A stretch of 64,000 bases of DNA from Nemania diffusa (Eukaryota; Ascomycota; Sordariomycetes; Xylariales; Xylariaceae): positions 1,116,001-1,180,000 of the forward strand of contig JBBPUQ010000006.1 of assembly GCA_038501195.1 (NCBI GenBank), given 5' to 3'. The notes under the pieces are model-generated. The model was not told the DNA's origin and ran no database searches. It worked only from the letters and a program-made list of their open reading frames with translations. How positions within the stretch are numbered: position 1 is the stretch's first letter; the number at the start of each line of letters is the position of its first letter. Shown in pieces: positions 1 through 12,000 of the stretch. The position numbers were made by a program, and so were the translations under genes.

Positions 1-2265
1 TATATATTTATTTTTATATTAGCTAATATTTTTATTAATAAAATAAATTTATTATTTACTATTATATAATTTATAAAAAAAAGGTTTTTTTTTAATAGTT
101 TTTATAAAAAATCAAATAATATTTTGTTATATTTATTTATATTTAATATTAATATATAAATCTGTTTAAAATAAAAGTTTAATTATTTTAAGTAATATTT
201 TTTAGTTTTTTTTTTAATATAGCTTATATTTATTTAAATTTTATAGTTTAAACAAAAATAATATTAATATAAATTATATTAAATTGTTTAAAGTTAAATT
301 TACAAAAATATTTATTGCTTTTATATTTTTAATTATAATATATAAAATATTAATTTTATAAAATTAAAACTTTTATTTAATTAAATAAAGCTTTAATATA
401 AATATAATAACTATTTAAAGCTATATTTAAAATAAAAATATTTAAATATTTAATACTATTTTTTTAGTATAAATTTAATTTTACAAGTTTTTTTTTTTTT
501 TTAAGCTTTAGATTTTTTTTTTACTTAATTATTTTTAAAAAGTTTTTTTTTTGTTATATTTTTTAAATAATAAAGTTTTTATATTATTAATAATTATATA
601 TTTAAATATAATTATAAAAATTAATAAATATTATTTAATTATTATATAGTTTTTTAATATATAGTTTATTAATTTGTTTTAATAATTTATTATATAAATT
701 TTTTTTAAAATTTATAAAATTAATTTAAACTATTTTAGCTTATTTAATAAACTTTATATTAAATTATATAAACTTATTAAAATTTTATATTTTAAAGTTT
801 TAATATTTAATTTATATTTTTTTATATTTATTAAAGTTATAATAATAAATAAATAAATAGTTTAAAACTTTTATATTTGTTTTTAAAATAAGCTTTTTTT
901 TATAGTTATTTATAATAAATACTATAATATTTTTAAAAGCAGAACTTTTTATTTAGCTAATAATATAATCGATTTTTTTTAAGTTTTAGTTATAATAGTT
1001 AATATTTTTAATTAGTTTATTTTTTAACAATATAAATTAATGTTTAAACTAAATTTTAGTTTTATTTTTAATTAATTTATTATTAATAAATATAAATAAA
1101 TTAACTGTTTTAATTAATAGTTTAGTTTTTTTTTTAGTAATTATAAAAGCTTTATTAATAGTTTTAAATTTTGAAATATTTTTTCGTTTTTATTTTTATT
1201 GCTAAATTATTTTAATAAAAATTAAATTATTAATAAAAACTGCTAATATAAACTTTAATACTATAGTTGCTATAAATATAATTTAATTTTAAAAAATTTC
1301 AATTTAACTTTTTAAATTTGTAATTTTTTTTTTATAAATATTTATAGTTTTATAAAATATAACATTTTAAAAATTAGCTTTTTAATAAATTATATTTGCT
1401 TTTTATTATTTAGTTTTTTTTTTTAATTTAATTATTTAAATATATAAAAAATAAATGTTTTATTTAAAAAAGTTTATTATATTTTTTAGCTTTTTTATAA
1501 TTTTTTAAACAGTATTTAATTATAAAGTTTAATATTTAAACTTTTAATATATTATTTTATTATAAATATTTATTATTGTTTAAAATTACTTAAAAGTTAT
1601 TAATTTGTTATATTTAAATTATATTTTTTTTTTATTTTTAATAAAAAAAACAAAAGTTATTTAAAAAGTTCTATTTTAAATAATAAAATATTTAATATTA
1701 ATTATTATTTTTTTAACTATATTATTATATATAGTTTTATTAATAACTATATATTGCTATTGCTTGTTATACTTTTTGAAGTTTTTATAAATAAACTTAA
1801 ACTTTTTATAAATATTAAAAATAAAAAGTTTTTTATTGTTAAAAATATTATAATAAAACTTATTATTATTATTTATAATATATTTTATAATATAAATATA
1901 TTTTATATAGTTTTTAAATAAACTTTAAAAGTTTTAAAACTATTAATATAGCTTATTTTATTTATAGTTTATTTATATTTATAAAGCAAGTTTTACTAGT
2001 TTATTTTTAATAAACTAAACTTATTGTTTAGTTTTTTTATAATTAGTAATAAATATATTATTATTAAAAGTTAGTTGTATTATTTTAGTATATTAAAATT
2101 AATTAATTTGTTTAAAAAATTTTGAAAATTTATTATTTTTTTAAACAGTTAAAATAAACTTTAGTTTTATAATAAATACAATATTAGCAATAAATTTAAA
2201 AACTAAATAATATTATATATTTTAAAAAAAAAACTAAAGTTAAAAAAACTAAAAAACAAACTTAA
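1..2265. repeat. AT-rich, RIP-type mutated repeat block (left part)
   Basis: The sequence is almost pure A+T, with no reading frame of useful length. The few remaining C residues are mostly followed by T (contexts such as AGCT, AACTT), and CpA and CpG are scarce. Repeat-induced point mutation in ascomycetes changes CpA to TpA on both strands, so this is the expected end state of heavily mutated transposon copies. T exceeds A on the given strand here, with many runs of six or more T. The original element type cannot be recognised. A centromere or other heterochromatin core would look similar. Confidence 0.85.
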
Positions 2266-2546
2266 CTCTTTTAATTAAATTAATATATTTATATAAATAT
2301 TTTCTTATTTATTATTTCTACTTTTTTGTATTTACTATTTCATTCAACCTTTAGTAAGTCCATTATTTCTAATAAACAATAAAATCCATTTAGCTACTTT
2401 AGCTACCTATTAGCTATACTACATGCACTAACCACTTCTGGGATTTATTTGTTCAAATACAAATATAGTCCGTAACAAATAGCTAAGTATAAAAAATTGT
2501 ATAAATAGTAACAGTTGAAATTATAAAAGTAAAACTTTAAGCTTTT
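2266..2546. other. Less mutated island inside the AT-rich block
   Basis: The base composition changes abruptly for about 280 bases. C is frequent and CpA occurs repeatedly (for example around 2339-2480), which is not true of the sequence on either side. No ORF, tRNA or known element is visible. The island ends at a run of about 20 T near 2548. It looks like unique DNA between two separately mutated repeat copies, or an insertion made after mutation stopped. Which of the two cannot be told from one sequence. Confidence 0.6.
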
Positions 2547-5370
2547 TTTTTTTTTTTTTTTTTTTAAAAAAATAAAAATAAACTAAACAAATATATAAAT
2601 AATTTTTAAGCTTTTTAAAAAAAGCTATAATATTAAATAAACTAATTTTATTATTTTTATATTAAAGTATTATTTAAATAAAAAAGTTTAAAATAATATT
2701 AATTTTATAATAAATTTTTTAGTTTTTTGTTTTAAATATATAATTAATAAAAATATATTTATTAAAATTAAAGTTATTATATAATATTATATATAATTTA
2801 AAAAAAAAGTTTTTAAAAATAACAAAATTATAAATTTTAGTTAAAAAAAAGTTTTAACAAATATTATTTTTAACTTTTATTATAAAGTTTTAATAAAAAA
2901 TATTTGTATTATTAAATAAAACATTAATTAATTTAAATATATCGAAATTTTTAAAAGTAATATTATTTTTATTATTAATAAATTTGTTAATATTTTTTTT
3001 ATAAACTGCTTTATTAATATTATTGTTTTTAATTTTATTGTAAAAAATATTATAGCGTTAAAAAATAGTTTTAATTTATATATTAATAAAGTAATTTTTT
3101 TTAATTAATATTAAAACAAAAAACTTAAAAGATTTATTATTAATTTTATTAAAAATAATAAATTATATAATAATATTAACAATATAGCTTTAGCAATAAG
3201 TTTTATACTGTTAAATAAAAGCTTTAATTTTATTTTTAAATAAATATTTAAAATTGTTAAATTTAAATAAAAAATGTTATAAAAAAACTATTAAAGTTTT
3301 ATTATTTATATTAATATTATTTAAAATAAAAAACTTTAATTTAAATTATAAGTTAAATTATTTAATAACTTTATAAATATATAATTTAATATTTTTAATA
3401 AAATATAAATTAATAATATATTAAAAATTTAAAAGCTTTATATATAGCTTTTAGTTTTAATTAATATAGTAGTTTATAATATTAATAATACTTTTTTTAA
3501 AAAGTGATTTTTATAAATTAAAAAAAATATAGATTTTAAACTTAGCAGTAACAATTTTAATTATAATAATTTTAAAAGCTAGCTTAAAAGTAGTTTTAAT
3601 TTATTAAATAATAATAAATTAATTTATTATTAAAGTTAAAATTAACTAAAAATTTAAAAATTTAATTATAAATTTAAATTTTTAATATTAAAATAAATTA
3701 AATAATATATTAAATAAAATATAAAAATAAATTAACAGTTGTTTTTATTAAATAGTTAATTTTATAATATATAAATTAGTTATAGTTTAAAATTGTTAAA
3801 AAATAGTAATAGTAATAAATAATAGTTAAAATTAAAAGTTAATATTAATATTATATTTTAAATAAAAATAATATTTAATTAAATTTGTAATTTTTATATT
3901 TAGTATTTTAATATATTATTTATTTTTATAATAATAACAAAACTATATTTTTTTATTTTTAGTTAAAATATTAAAATTATTAAAAATAACTAATATAAAA
4001 TATATATTATAATTTAAAATATTTAAACTTATATAAAAAAAAAACTAAATATAAAATATATAGTTTTTATTAAAAATTTAAATTTAAAAAAAAATATACT
4101 AAATTAAATTGTTTAATATATTAAAAATTAAAACAATAACTTATTTATAAATAAACTACTTTATAAAAAACATTTAAAAGTTTTAAGCTTTAAAAAAATT
4201 ATTATATTATATTTTAATTTATAAATTATTTTATTACTAGTTAAATTTTTAATTTTAATATATATATATAAAAAAACAATATTTATTTAAAAATAATAAT
4301 ATATTATACTTTAAAAAAATATTATTAAAAGTTATATAATAATATTATTACTAATATATTATTTAATTAAATATAATAAAAAAAATAAAAAATAAATCTA
4401 TTAAAAAGTTAAAACTAAAAATAAAAATACTTTAAAAAATATATTTTTATAAAACAAAAAATATATTAATTTAAAATATTTTATTTTTTTAATAATAACT
4501 ATAACATTTATAATAATAAAAATAAAAATATAAAAATAAAAATAATAAAAATAGTAAAAAAAAATAAATAATAAAAAATAATAATAAATAATATTAATTA
4601 AAACAAATTAATTAAATTAATAATTTAATAAAAATTTATAAAATAAATATAAATAAATAATTAAAAATATATTAGTTTTAAATATATTAATTATTTTAAT
4701 ATAAATTAAAAAACAAATAATATTATTAATAAAAAAAACAAAAATATAATTATAAAAATAATAAAAAAATTTAAAAAAAAAAAAGTTTTTTATTAATTAA
4801 AGTTAATTTTATAAAAAAATTTATATAAAAATAAATAGTTATTAAGCTAAAAAAAAGCTAAATTTAAAAATAATGTTTTTATAGTTTAAATTGTAATATA
4901 TATAGCATTAAAAATAAAAAAAAAAAAAAAAAACAAAAAAATATTAAAAAAAATACTAGTTAAAAAAATTTAATATATTTTTAACTACAATATTAAAAAA
5001 AAAAATAACGCTATTATAAAAATAATATTATTAAATAGTTTTAATTATATTAAATATAAATTTAATAATAATTTAATATTATATATAAAATATACAAAGT
5101 TATAAATAGTTAAAAATTAAAAGTTAAAAATAATTTATAATAAAAAAAAAAATAATTAATTTAAAAAGCTATAATTAAATTAATATTAACTAAATAAATA
5201 AATAAATATATAAACTTATTAAATAAAAAAAATTTTTTATTAATTAATTAATATAAGTTTTAAAATAAACTACTATTTAAATAAAAAAATATTATAAAAT
5301 ATACTTTTTAAATAGTTTTTTTTTTATTAAAAAAATAACAAAAAAAAAATCAAAAAAAAAAAAAAATTAT
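2547..5370. repeat. AT-rich, RIP-type mutated repeat block (right part)
   Basis: The character matches the left block: almost no C or G, no coding frame, and TpA everywhere. Strand asymmetry is reversed, with A exceeding T on the given strand, most strongly at 4500-5370 where poly-A-like AATAAAAATA patterns dominate. The block starts after a long poly-T run and fades out between about 5345 and 5450, where ordinary composition begins. The reversed asymmetry would fit a second element in the opposite orientation. Terminal repeats could not be identified. Confidence 0.85.
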
Positions 5371-7214
5371 TTAGAAATAACTAGCAAATATAAATAAAAT
5401 AAGAAATATTTGATTTGCTTGTAAATAAATTCAAACTTTTTATTTATGCCTTGGTTAATCAAGTTATCTGTCAAGCAGTCAAAGTATTGTTTTACCTGTG
5501 GGGAGCGCTGTATAGCGCCAATCTCGAATTCTATCTGTATCAATGGATGGATGGTTGGTTGGTATAGTTGACGCCGGGTGGCCTCTGCGAAGCAGAGACC
5601 CCAGCGCCTCCCGAAGATGGATGCACCGACAGAAATAAGACATAATCAAAGCTAGCCCAGCCGCGTTTTACCTCCTTGCATGAGCAGGGTTGCATCGCCC
5701 GTTCTTCGTTCTTCCGCAAGTGACATGTTGAAGCTGTAATTAGGAGAAGTACTTTTCCAGCAAAGAGTGATCAACATTCATAGTACATAGGTTTACGGCG
5801 CTAAGACATCGAGTCTTTGTGAGCCACGTAGTATTTTGTTCGGGTGGCTAGTGGAGTAATTAGCTCCCGCAACATAAGACATTGGTATGGGCCTTAGAGA
5901 CATCACGAGGTATGAAATTTAGGCGTTTGTGCTTCTAATAAAAAGGTTGGCCGTACAGCATCAGATAGGTGGGCTTAAGTTGACATAGTCTAGCATGATC
6001 GCTTGTTAAGGTACATGGAGAAGACGAAAATTGTCACCGGTAAGTGGGTCAAGGCAGAATGGCTCAGTCAAGAGATCTAGCACGGGACATAGGGCTTAGG
6101 GCTCAGGGCTTGGACTGAACAATAGGCTCGATTAGATCCCCTCACGCATGTCACGGAAGAGAACTGCAACGCTAAACCATAACACCATAACACCACTGAT
6201 GCAGAGCAAAGGTAGAACGTTGTCAAGGTGAGAACCTTGACCGTTTGCAGCCACTTATAAGGCTCACGGTTGGGACCGTGACAACGTCGGTGATCTTTCA
6301 GGAGTCGAGCGAAAATAGTTAACAGCGTTGGTTGGCCTTCCCAATGTGTCCGATGTTAGCTATCAAACGAGGCTCAGAAGCAGTGATAGCCTAGCCCCCA
6401 CTCCCTATCCAGTCGGTTGAGCACAGATTATCAAGTCATAGCATACCAAGTTTTGGGAATGATAGAACGCTCTTACTCTAGATAGGTATGCTACGGCGAG
6501 GGTAGTCATCAGGAGTCTAATTACATCGTTTTAGAGCAGCATTACGAGAAGTACATTCTAAAGCAAAGTGAGATCGACATACTGTACGCGGAGACAACAT
6601 GTTGAGCTTCAATGTAGCTTGTTCAAGTGGTTAGTGAAATGGCCCCCTTACTGCAAGACATTCTTATGTATTTTGGATAGAATCAAACCTCCGGGAATCC
6701 TTAATGTAGGGCTTCAGGGAAATAATAATCAGAGCCTAGTTGCAAAGTCTCTAGTTAAAGCTCGGATAACAACTGTAGGGGTGACAGCAGTCTCTTCTTA
6801 ACATAGTGACTTCGTAGCTTAGTAATTGAGGTGAGTTATCGGAACGTGAGAGTTAGTTTCGTAATTTTACAAGGGTTAAAAGTTATAGGAGACTTGAGTG
6901 GTATTGAGTCTACTTGAGAATAATACATATGTAGGGATAAAGAGGGTAATGCGTAGAAATTGAGTTTATAATACATTTTGTAGTAGAGCGAGTCCAACCA
7001 ACATAACTAACGGCGTGGAACCCGACCTCGCGTAAATCGTCCATATCCCCAGTCCTTACCCCTTTTACTCAAAGCTCACCTCTATGAGCTAGTCACTCAC
7101 GCGCAAACCCCAACCAACCCAATAAATTTCCAATTAGCTCAGCGCACACCATCCCCTCAACAAGCCCACGAACTACCAACCACCCATCACCCCCACCCCC
7201 TCTCCTCCTGCCCC
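5371..7214. other. Gene-free border of the AT-rich block
   Basis: Composition returns to normal by about 5460. The frames here are short and lack family resemblance. A small hairpin-forming sequence (CTCTGC-GAA-GCAGAG) lies at about 5583-5597. A C-rich stretch at 7130-7214 lies just past the stop codon of the next gene and is probably its 3' untranslated region. I see no RNA gene. Confidence 0.5.
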
Positions 7215-7720
7215 TCAGTTCCCCTTATCCTTCCCCCCCGGCGTGTCCAGCCAGCTCCCAAGCAGCGCGCACCCCGCCGCGAACGCGAACAGCGGCGCCT
7301 GCGGGAACCCGGGCCCGCCGAACTCGGGGTCGAGCCCCATGGTGCCGGGGTACAGGATGGCCGCGATGCCCGCGACCCAGTACGCGGACCCCGCGAGCGC
7401 CGCGGCGCGCATGAACTCCCTCTTGAGCGCCGGCGTCGCCGCCCCGCGCCACGTGTAGTACATGGTGGCGAGGCCCAGCATCAGCGAGAGGTTGATCGTC
7501 TGGCCGTTGTGGAACCTGATTACTCGCAGCAGCAATTGTTAGTTTTTTTTCCGGAAATATGCTTATTGCTGGGGCCGTCTGGGGTGGCATGGGGGCGGCT
7601 CACTTACTTTGCGTGGGGCGGCCAGTTGGGATTGAACATGTGCGTGGGGCCGTAGTCGGCGATGGGCGCCCCGACGAAGAGAAGGAGGCCGTCGATTGTC
7701 AGCAGGACGCGGCCGAGCAT
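7215..7720 (-). CDS. DUF6640-type small four-TM membrane protein
   Basis: There are two exons (7608-7720 and 7215-7515) and a 92-bp intron with donor GTAAGT, branch CTAAC and acceptor CAG. The spliced protein has 137 residues and starts MLGRVLLTIDG. The conserved family stretch NPNWPPHAKFHNGQT is restored exactly across the splice junction, which supports the gene model. I expect four hydrophobic segments, at about residues 5-25, 43-60, 76-97 and 110-127. The family is common in filamentous ascomycetes and often mis-named acetyltransferase; no reaction is known to me. The coding region is much richer in GC than its surroundings. It is the first intact gene after the AT-rich block. Confidence 0.85.
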
Positions 7721-9050
7721 GATGTATGTCTGCCGTGGCGATGATCAAGATTTGTTTGTTTTTAATAGTGTTCGTTCCAGCGTGGCGGGTTCTGTAACGA
7801 TAGATAACTTTAGGTTAAGATTAGGTAGTGTAACGCATGTAATACGTTGCACAATAACGTCAGGAGACACGAATGACGCAATTAGCGCTTTTTGGAGGCG
7901 TGATGATGGGATTTAAAGTTGTGTCAAGAGATGAGTCTAATTAAAAAAACCACAGCCCTTTCACCATCCCCTCATTTTCATCCCTAGGGTAGGGAGATGG
8001 GTGAGACCAACATCTTTAAATATAAAGTCAAACCGAGGCGGGCCAAGACCGGGGTCGACCAGCTCTAGACCGAGCCACCTTTTCCGATCCTGGCCGATCC
8101 ACTTTGCCGGGTCCTTTTGTGACCATCAGGGATGGATGCAGCTGAAGCCACCGACGTTCATAGGTCGGGAGCATGGCTAACTGGCGCCTCCACCACTTAC
8201 CGGACTTCGGCTACTTACCCGTACACCCCACACTCACCGCCGTCGGCCATTTTGGCCGCCTGGGTTGCCCTCTATCTAAAGTATTTTATTCAAACATAGT
8301 TGCCATGATGAAAATTGAAACCAAAACAAATACCTAGTAGCGATGAGAATTCAAAAAATCGTTAGTTGCTCCCAAACACTCTCACGATCTAACTAGGATG
8401 GATAATCATCTATTCGGGCGACTTGTCGAGCCCTCGGTTCTCCGAGGCGAAAGTCCGAGCTGGATGCTGCATTAAAGTGGCTTGATAGAGTTGGCCTACC
8501 AGTGACTTTCGCCCTACCTGACTAGATGAAGTTCTTAAATTGATGGAAGGATTGAATTACTCGTAGGACTTCAAGGTTATTACCTAGTAATGAAGGGATT
8601 CAACCTCGGCGTTGACGGCGGGTGTCATCGAAAATTTAAGTTAAATGGTGTACAAGCTTCAAATCTTAACTACTTCATATGCAAGTTCCTTCCCTACAGT
8701 GGCGGGTCAAGGAGAGTTTCCAAGTACATCTCAACACCGTCTCCAACCCAAACACCAGACGCCTAGCTTCATTAGAGGCGTCGCTGCCATCTTCACGTCA
8801 TCAAAACCTGTTAACCCATCTGGCGCCACTCGCGAACGGACGGGCTAGAAAAGGACATGGCCAAAAAGGGGCCGGATATCTTCCATCATTAATTGAACAG
8901 CAGGTATTCGAACCCATAAAGGCGTAAACTCGTCCCTAGTATCCACAACCATGAATATACCCCACGATGAAGCTGCCGTTTCCCCATCATGGACGAGCAT
9001 ATACCGCCGTTCTTGCTTATCGTATCGTCGCGTTGATCATAAAAGGGCAT
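7721..9050. other. Intergenic, no gene recognised
   Basis: This lies between the DUF6640-type gene and the 3' end of the Rho GEF. The short frames at 7662-7916 and 8645-8927 show no domain, no plausible splicing and no codon pattern like the neighbours. The stretch at 8040-8290 is GC-richer than its flanks. I tested 8340-8640 by eye for rRNA similarity and found none. Confidence 0.5.
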
Positions 9051-12000
9051 TTACTTTTCCGTGTGCCCGTTGTTGAGAAGCATCTCTAGCACAATCTGTT
9101 GGCCCGCAACTTCCGGATGTGCCATAGCGATCTTCACCGTGCCTTTTGAATCTATGCCATCTTCAGCCCCATTAGTGCGACCTCCGAGTCCGTTCACGTT
9201 ATAGAAGCCCCCGGTCGGCCCCCTGACGCCGTAATCCAAAGCCCTTACATCCCGGCCGGCAATGATTTGGCGCAATCGGCCATTCTCCGCATTTCGTACT
9301 TCAACGTAGTCGTCGTTGAACAGAATTAGATACTGCCCATACATCGTGGCCCCCTTGGCCTTCCTTTGCTTACCCGAGTACTCCATAATGACACTACGAC
9401 TAACATCGCCGTATTTGTCAACGTAGACTGCGCAGTCTTCGTACGCCAGGATATACTCCTGGTCATTGAGTCGGAACATGCCTAGGGGTCGTTGGTCTTT
9501 AACACGGCTCGCGATGCTCGCGATAGCCGGTTGTTTCGTATCCGGTACCGACATGGGCACTTTCTTGTCGAGCGTCATGAGTTCGAACCCTTTGGCTGTC
9601 GATATAGCAATGTAGGACTGGAAGATGTTGAGCGAGTAGCATTCAACGGGCAGATAAAACTCGTCGTAGTCTCTGAACGATTCGGTAGCGCCACTTACGC
9701 CTCGTCGGGATCCACCGAAGAGCCGTGATTTCTTTTCCGTTGCTTTCTGATAAACAGGCTCGATGACTTTGAACGTGCTGTGTAGGCCCTCCTTCTTCTT
9801 GTAGAATACCAGCATTCGGTCCTTCATACGGGCCGTTGCGAAGAATGTTACATCCTTTGCCAGTTTTTGTGGCGAGCGACGTGGATTGTCACCCGATGGC
9901 GCAGGGAAATGAGAAGGTGGCGATACAATATCTAAGGGATAAGAGATGAGATTACGTTCAGAAAGTACGAGGACAACCGAGAACTCCTCGAGAACAGCGA
10001 TTTGTGACACCCGGTTTGCCGGTATTGTCTATCACCTCATTAGCATTACAATCCAAACGTGAGATTAGAGTCCTTACCTTATTCCAGCTTCTCGGGTCGC
10101 TAGCGTCCGCGACACACACGCCAACATCAGTACCTACCGCAACCATATTCTTTCCAAAGGCTGAGAAACCAGTAGCACAGTACACGGCGGCACGCGATAT
10201 CGGTGGAGGGCCCTTTCCGGAGCCGACTGTCTTTTCCAACTCGCGAATAGCCCTGTCTAGGGGAGTGCCACGGATGTGCACGCCGCTCATGTACTTGCCC
10301 ACGCCAGCTATCGAGTCGTAGGCAAAAGCGCTGTCAGCAATGACACGCAGTTTGAATGGCTCGGCATTTTGAGCATGTAGAGCTTTAGCATGACGTGTCT
10401 TGGCTTCGATGATTCTGTCACACCAATCCTGGCGGGACTGTGCGGATGAAGCGAAAAGGGTATAGACCTCGTGGCCCAAGTGTTTGACGCGGAACGGATA
10501 CAGAATTTTACCCTCGTTGTCGCTCGAATTCAGGGGTGCCAGCCTGTTCATAGCAGAGCCGACGGAAGAACTTGTTACGGTGTGTTCTAGGCCGGGGCGC
10601 TCACTTCCGTTCGACACGACCTTGTTAAGTTTGGTGTCCGACCCCGCATTGGTAGAGCGAGTTAATGGTGTGGTAAGACCTTTCTGTTTAGATATAGGGT
10701 CATCCTGGCTACTCTCTAGGAATAGAAGAGGCATGGGAATTGGCTACCAATGATTAGTAAAGATCGAATATCAATAGTGCGGGTACAACTCACTTCCTTT
10801 GATACATCATACTTCTTCTCATGTCTGACATCGCGGGACAAAACAAGTTTGGAAAGGATGAGATAATGGTCAAAAAGCAGGGCATGCGTATCCACCCATC
10901 GTACACCTTTGGAGCCCATCCTCTGCAGGTCACCTTCCAATATCAACTCCCGACCCAGGTGGCTTAGATGTAGGTCGGCATGGAACCCAGGTCGCATCAC
11001 AAGCATTTGATCCAGCTCTATCATCGTGACTTCTCTCTCTTTTTCGGCTACCTTTGCGTCGCATTCATGCGCAACGGCCTTAATTTCTTCGACTGCCTTG
11101 AGCATGTTCGTCTTCTCCTCGCTGTCTTGCAGCATTTCTTTCAAAACACTCTCTAACAGAAGAGGATAACGCTGCAGGCGCGTGATCGGTGATTTTATGT
11201 ATGTGTCATAATTAAGACGCTTGGAACGAGGATCATTCCGGACTGAATCCAAGAACTTTTGAAACATGACGTTCCGATCACACTCTCTCCGAATGAGAAA
11301 CGACGCATAAGGGAAGGAGGCAGCATACTCAATGTATGCTGTTCTAGCCTTTCGAACCCACTCTCGAAATATGTCGCTAAGCCCCGTGAGCCAGGGGCCT
11401 TGTTCTTTTTGACGATATTTCATTTGCGCTAGTAAATGATCCTTGTTGACGCGCTGAACGGCGTCAGCTTGGCCAAAAACGGCGTTGACGAATTTATCCA
11501 TCCGCGACTCTGCTATAATCCTCGGTTGAGTGGCTACAAGCCGATCCCGGTATAGGAGTCTTAGGACCTCGAGTTGATCCATATATAACTCCTCTGAGGT
11601 AATGCATTCATGCAGAATATTTTGTCTCTTGATCTCATGTTTTGATTTGTCGTCAATGCTTTCTTTCGTTAATTTGTAGAAACTCGCCCAGTCAAGAGTT
11701 TTGGGTCCCACCATAAACTCGTCCAGGTTGGCTTTCTTGAGGGTTCTCATGCAATGAAACGAATAGCATCGCCTAGTCGTATCTTGTGAACCCTCTAGCC
11801 CTTGGTGTTCATGTAGTTTGGGTGCATAGCAGCCGACTCCAGTCAGCTGCCAGAGCACCCCAGAGATGGAACCATGCCCGAATTTCAGCCATTCCTCCTC
11901 TGGTACCAAAATCCCAGCTTGCAAAATGGATTCAATCACTTGGGCACTGAGAGTCTCGGCATCTGCGACGTTCATCGTAGGAACCTTCAAACAAAACAGC

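Noticed and set aside
6075..6120. Telomere-like AGGGCTTAGGGCTCAGGG
   Set aside because: Only one true TTAGGG is present and the others are degenerate. It is internal and unique, so there is no basis for an interstitial telomere.
8340..8640. Possible rRNA fragment (several phrases feel rDNA-like)
   Set aside because: No stretch matches a conserved 5S, 18S, 5.8S or 28S segment that I can place, and no order of conserved blocks is seen.
8895..8925. tRNA B-box-like GGGTTCGAATACC on the minus strand
   Set aside because: There is no matching A box at the right distance, and no acceptor stem can be formed.
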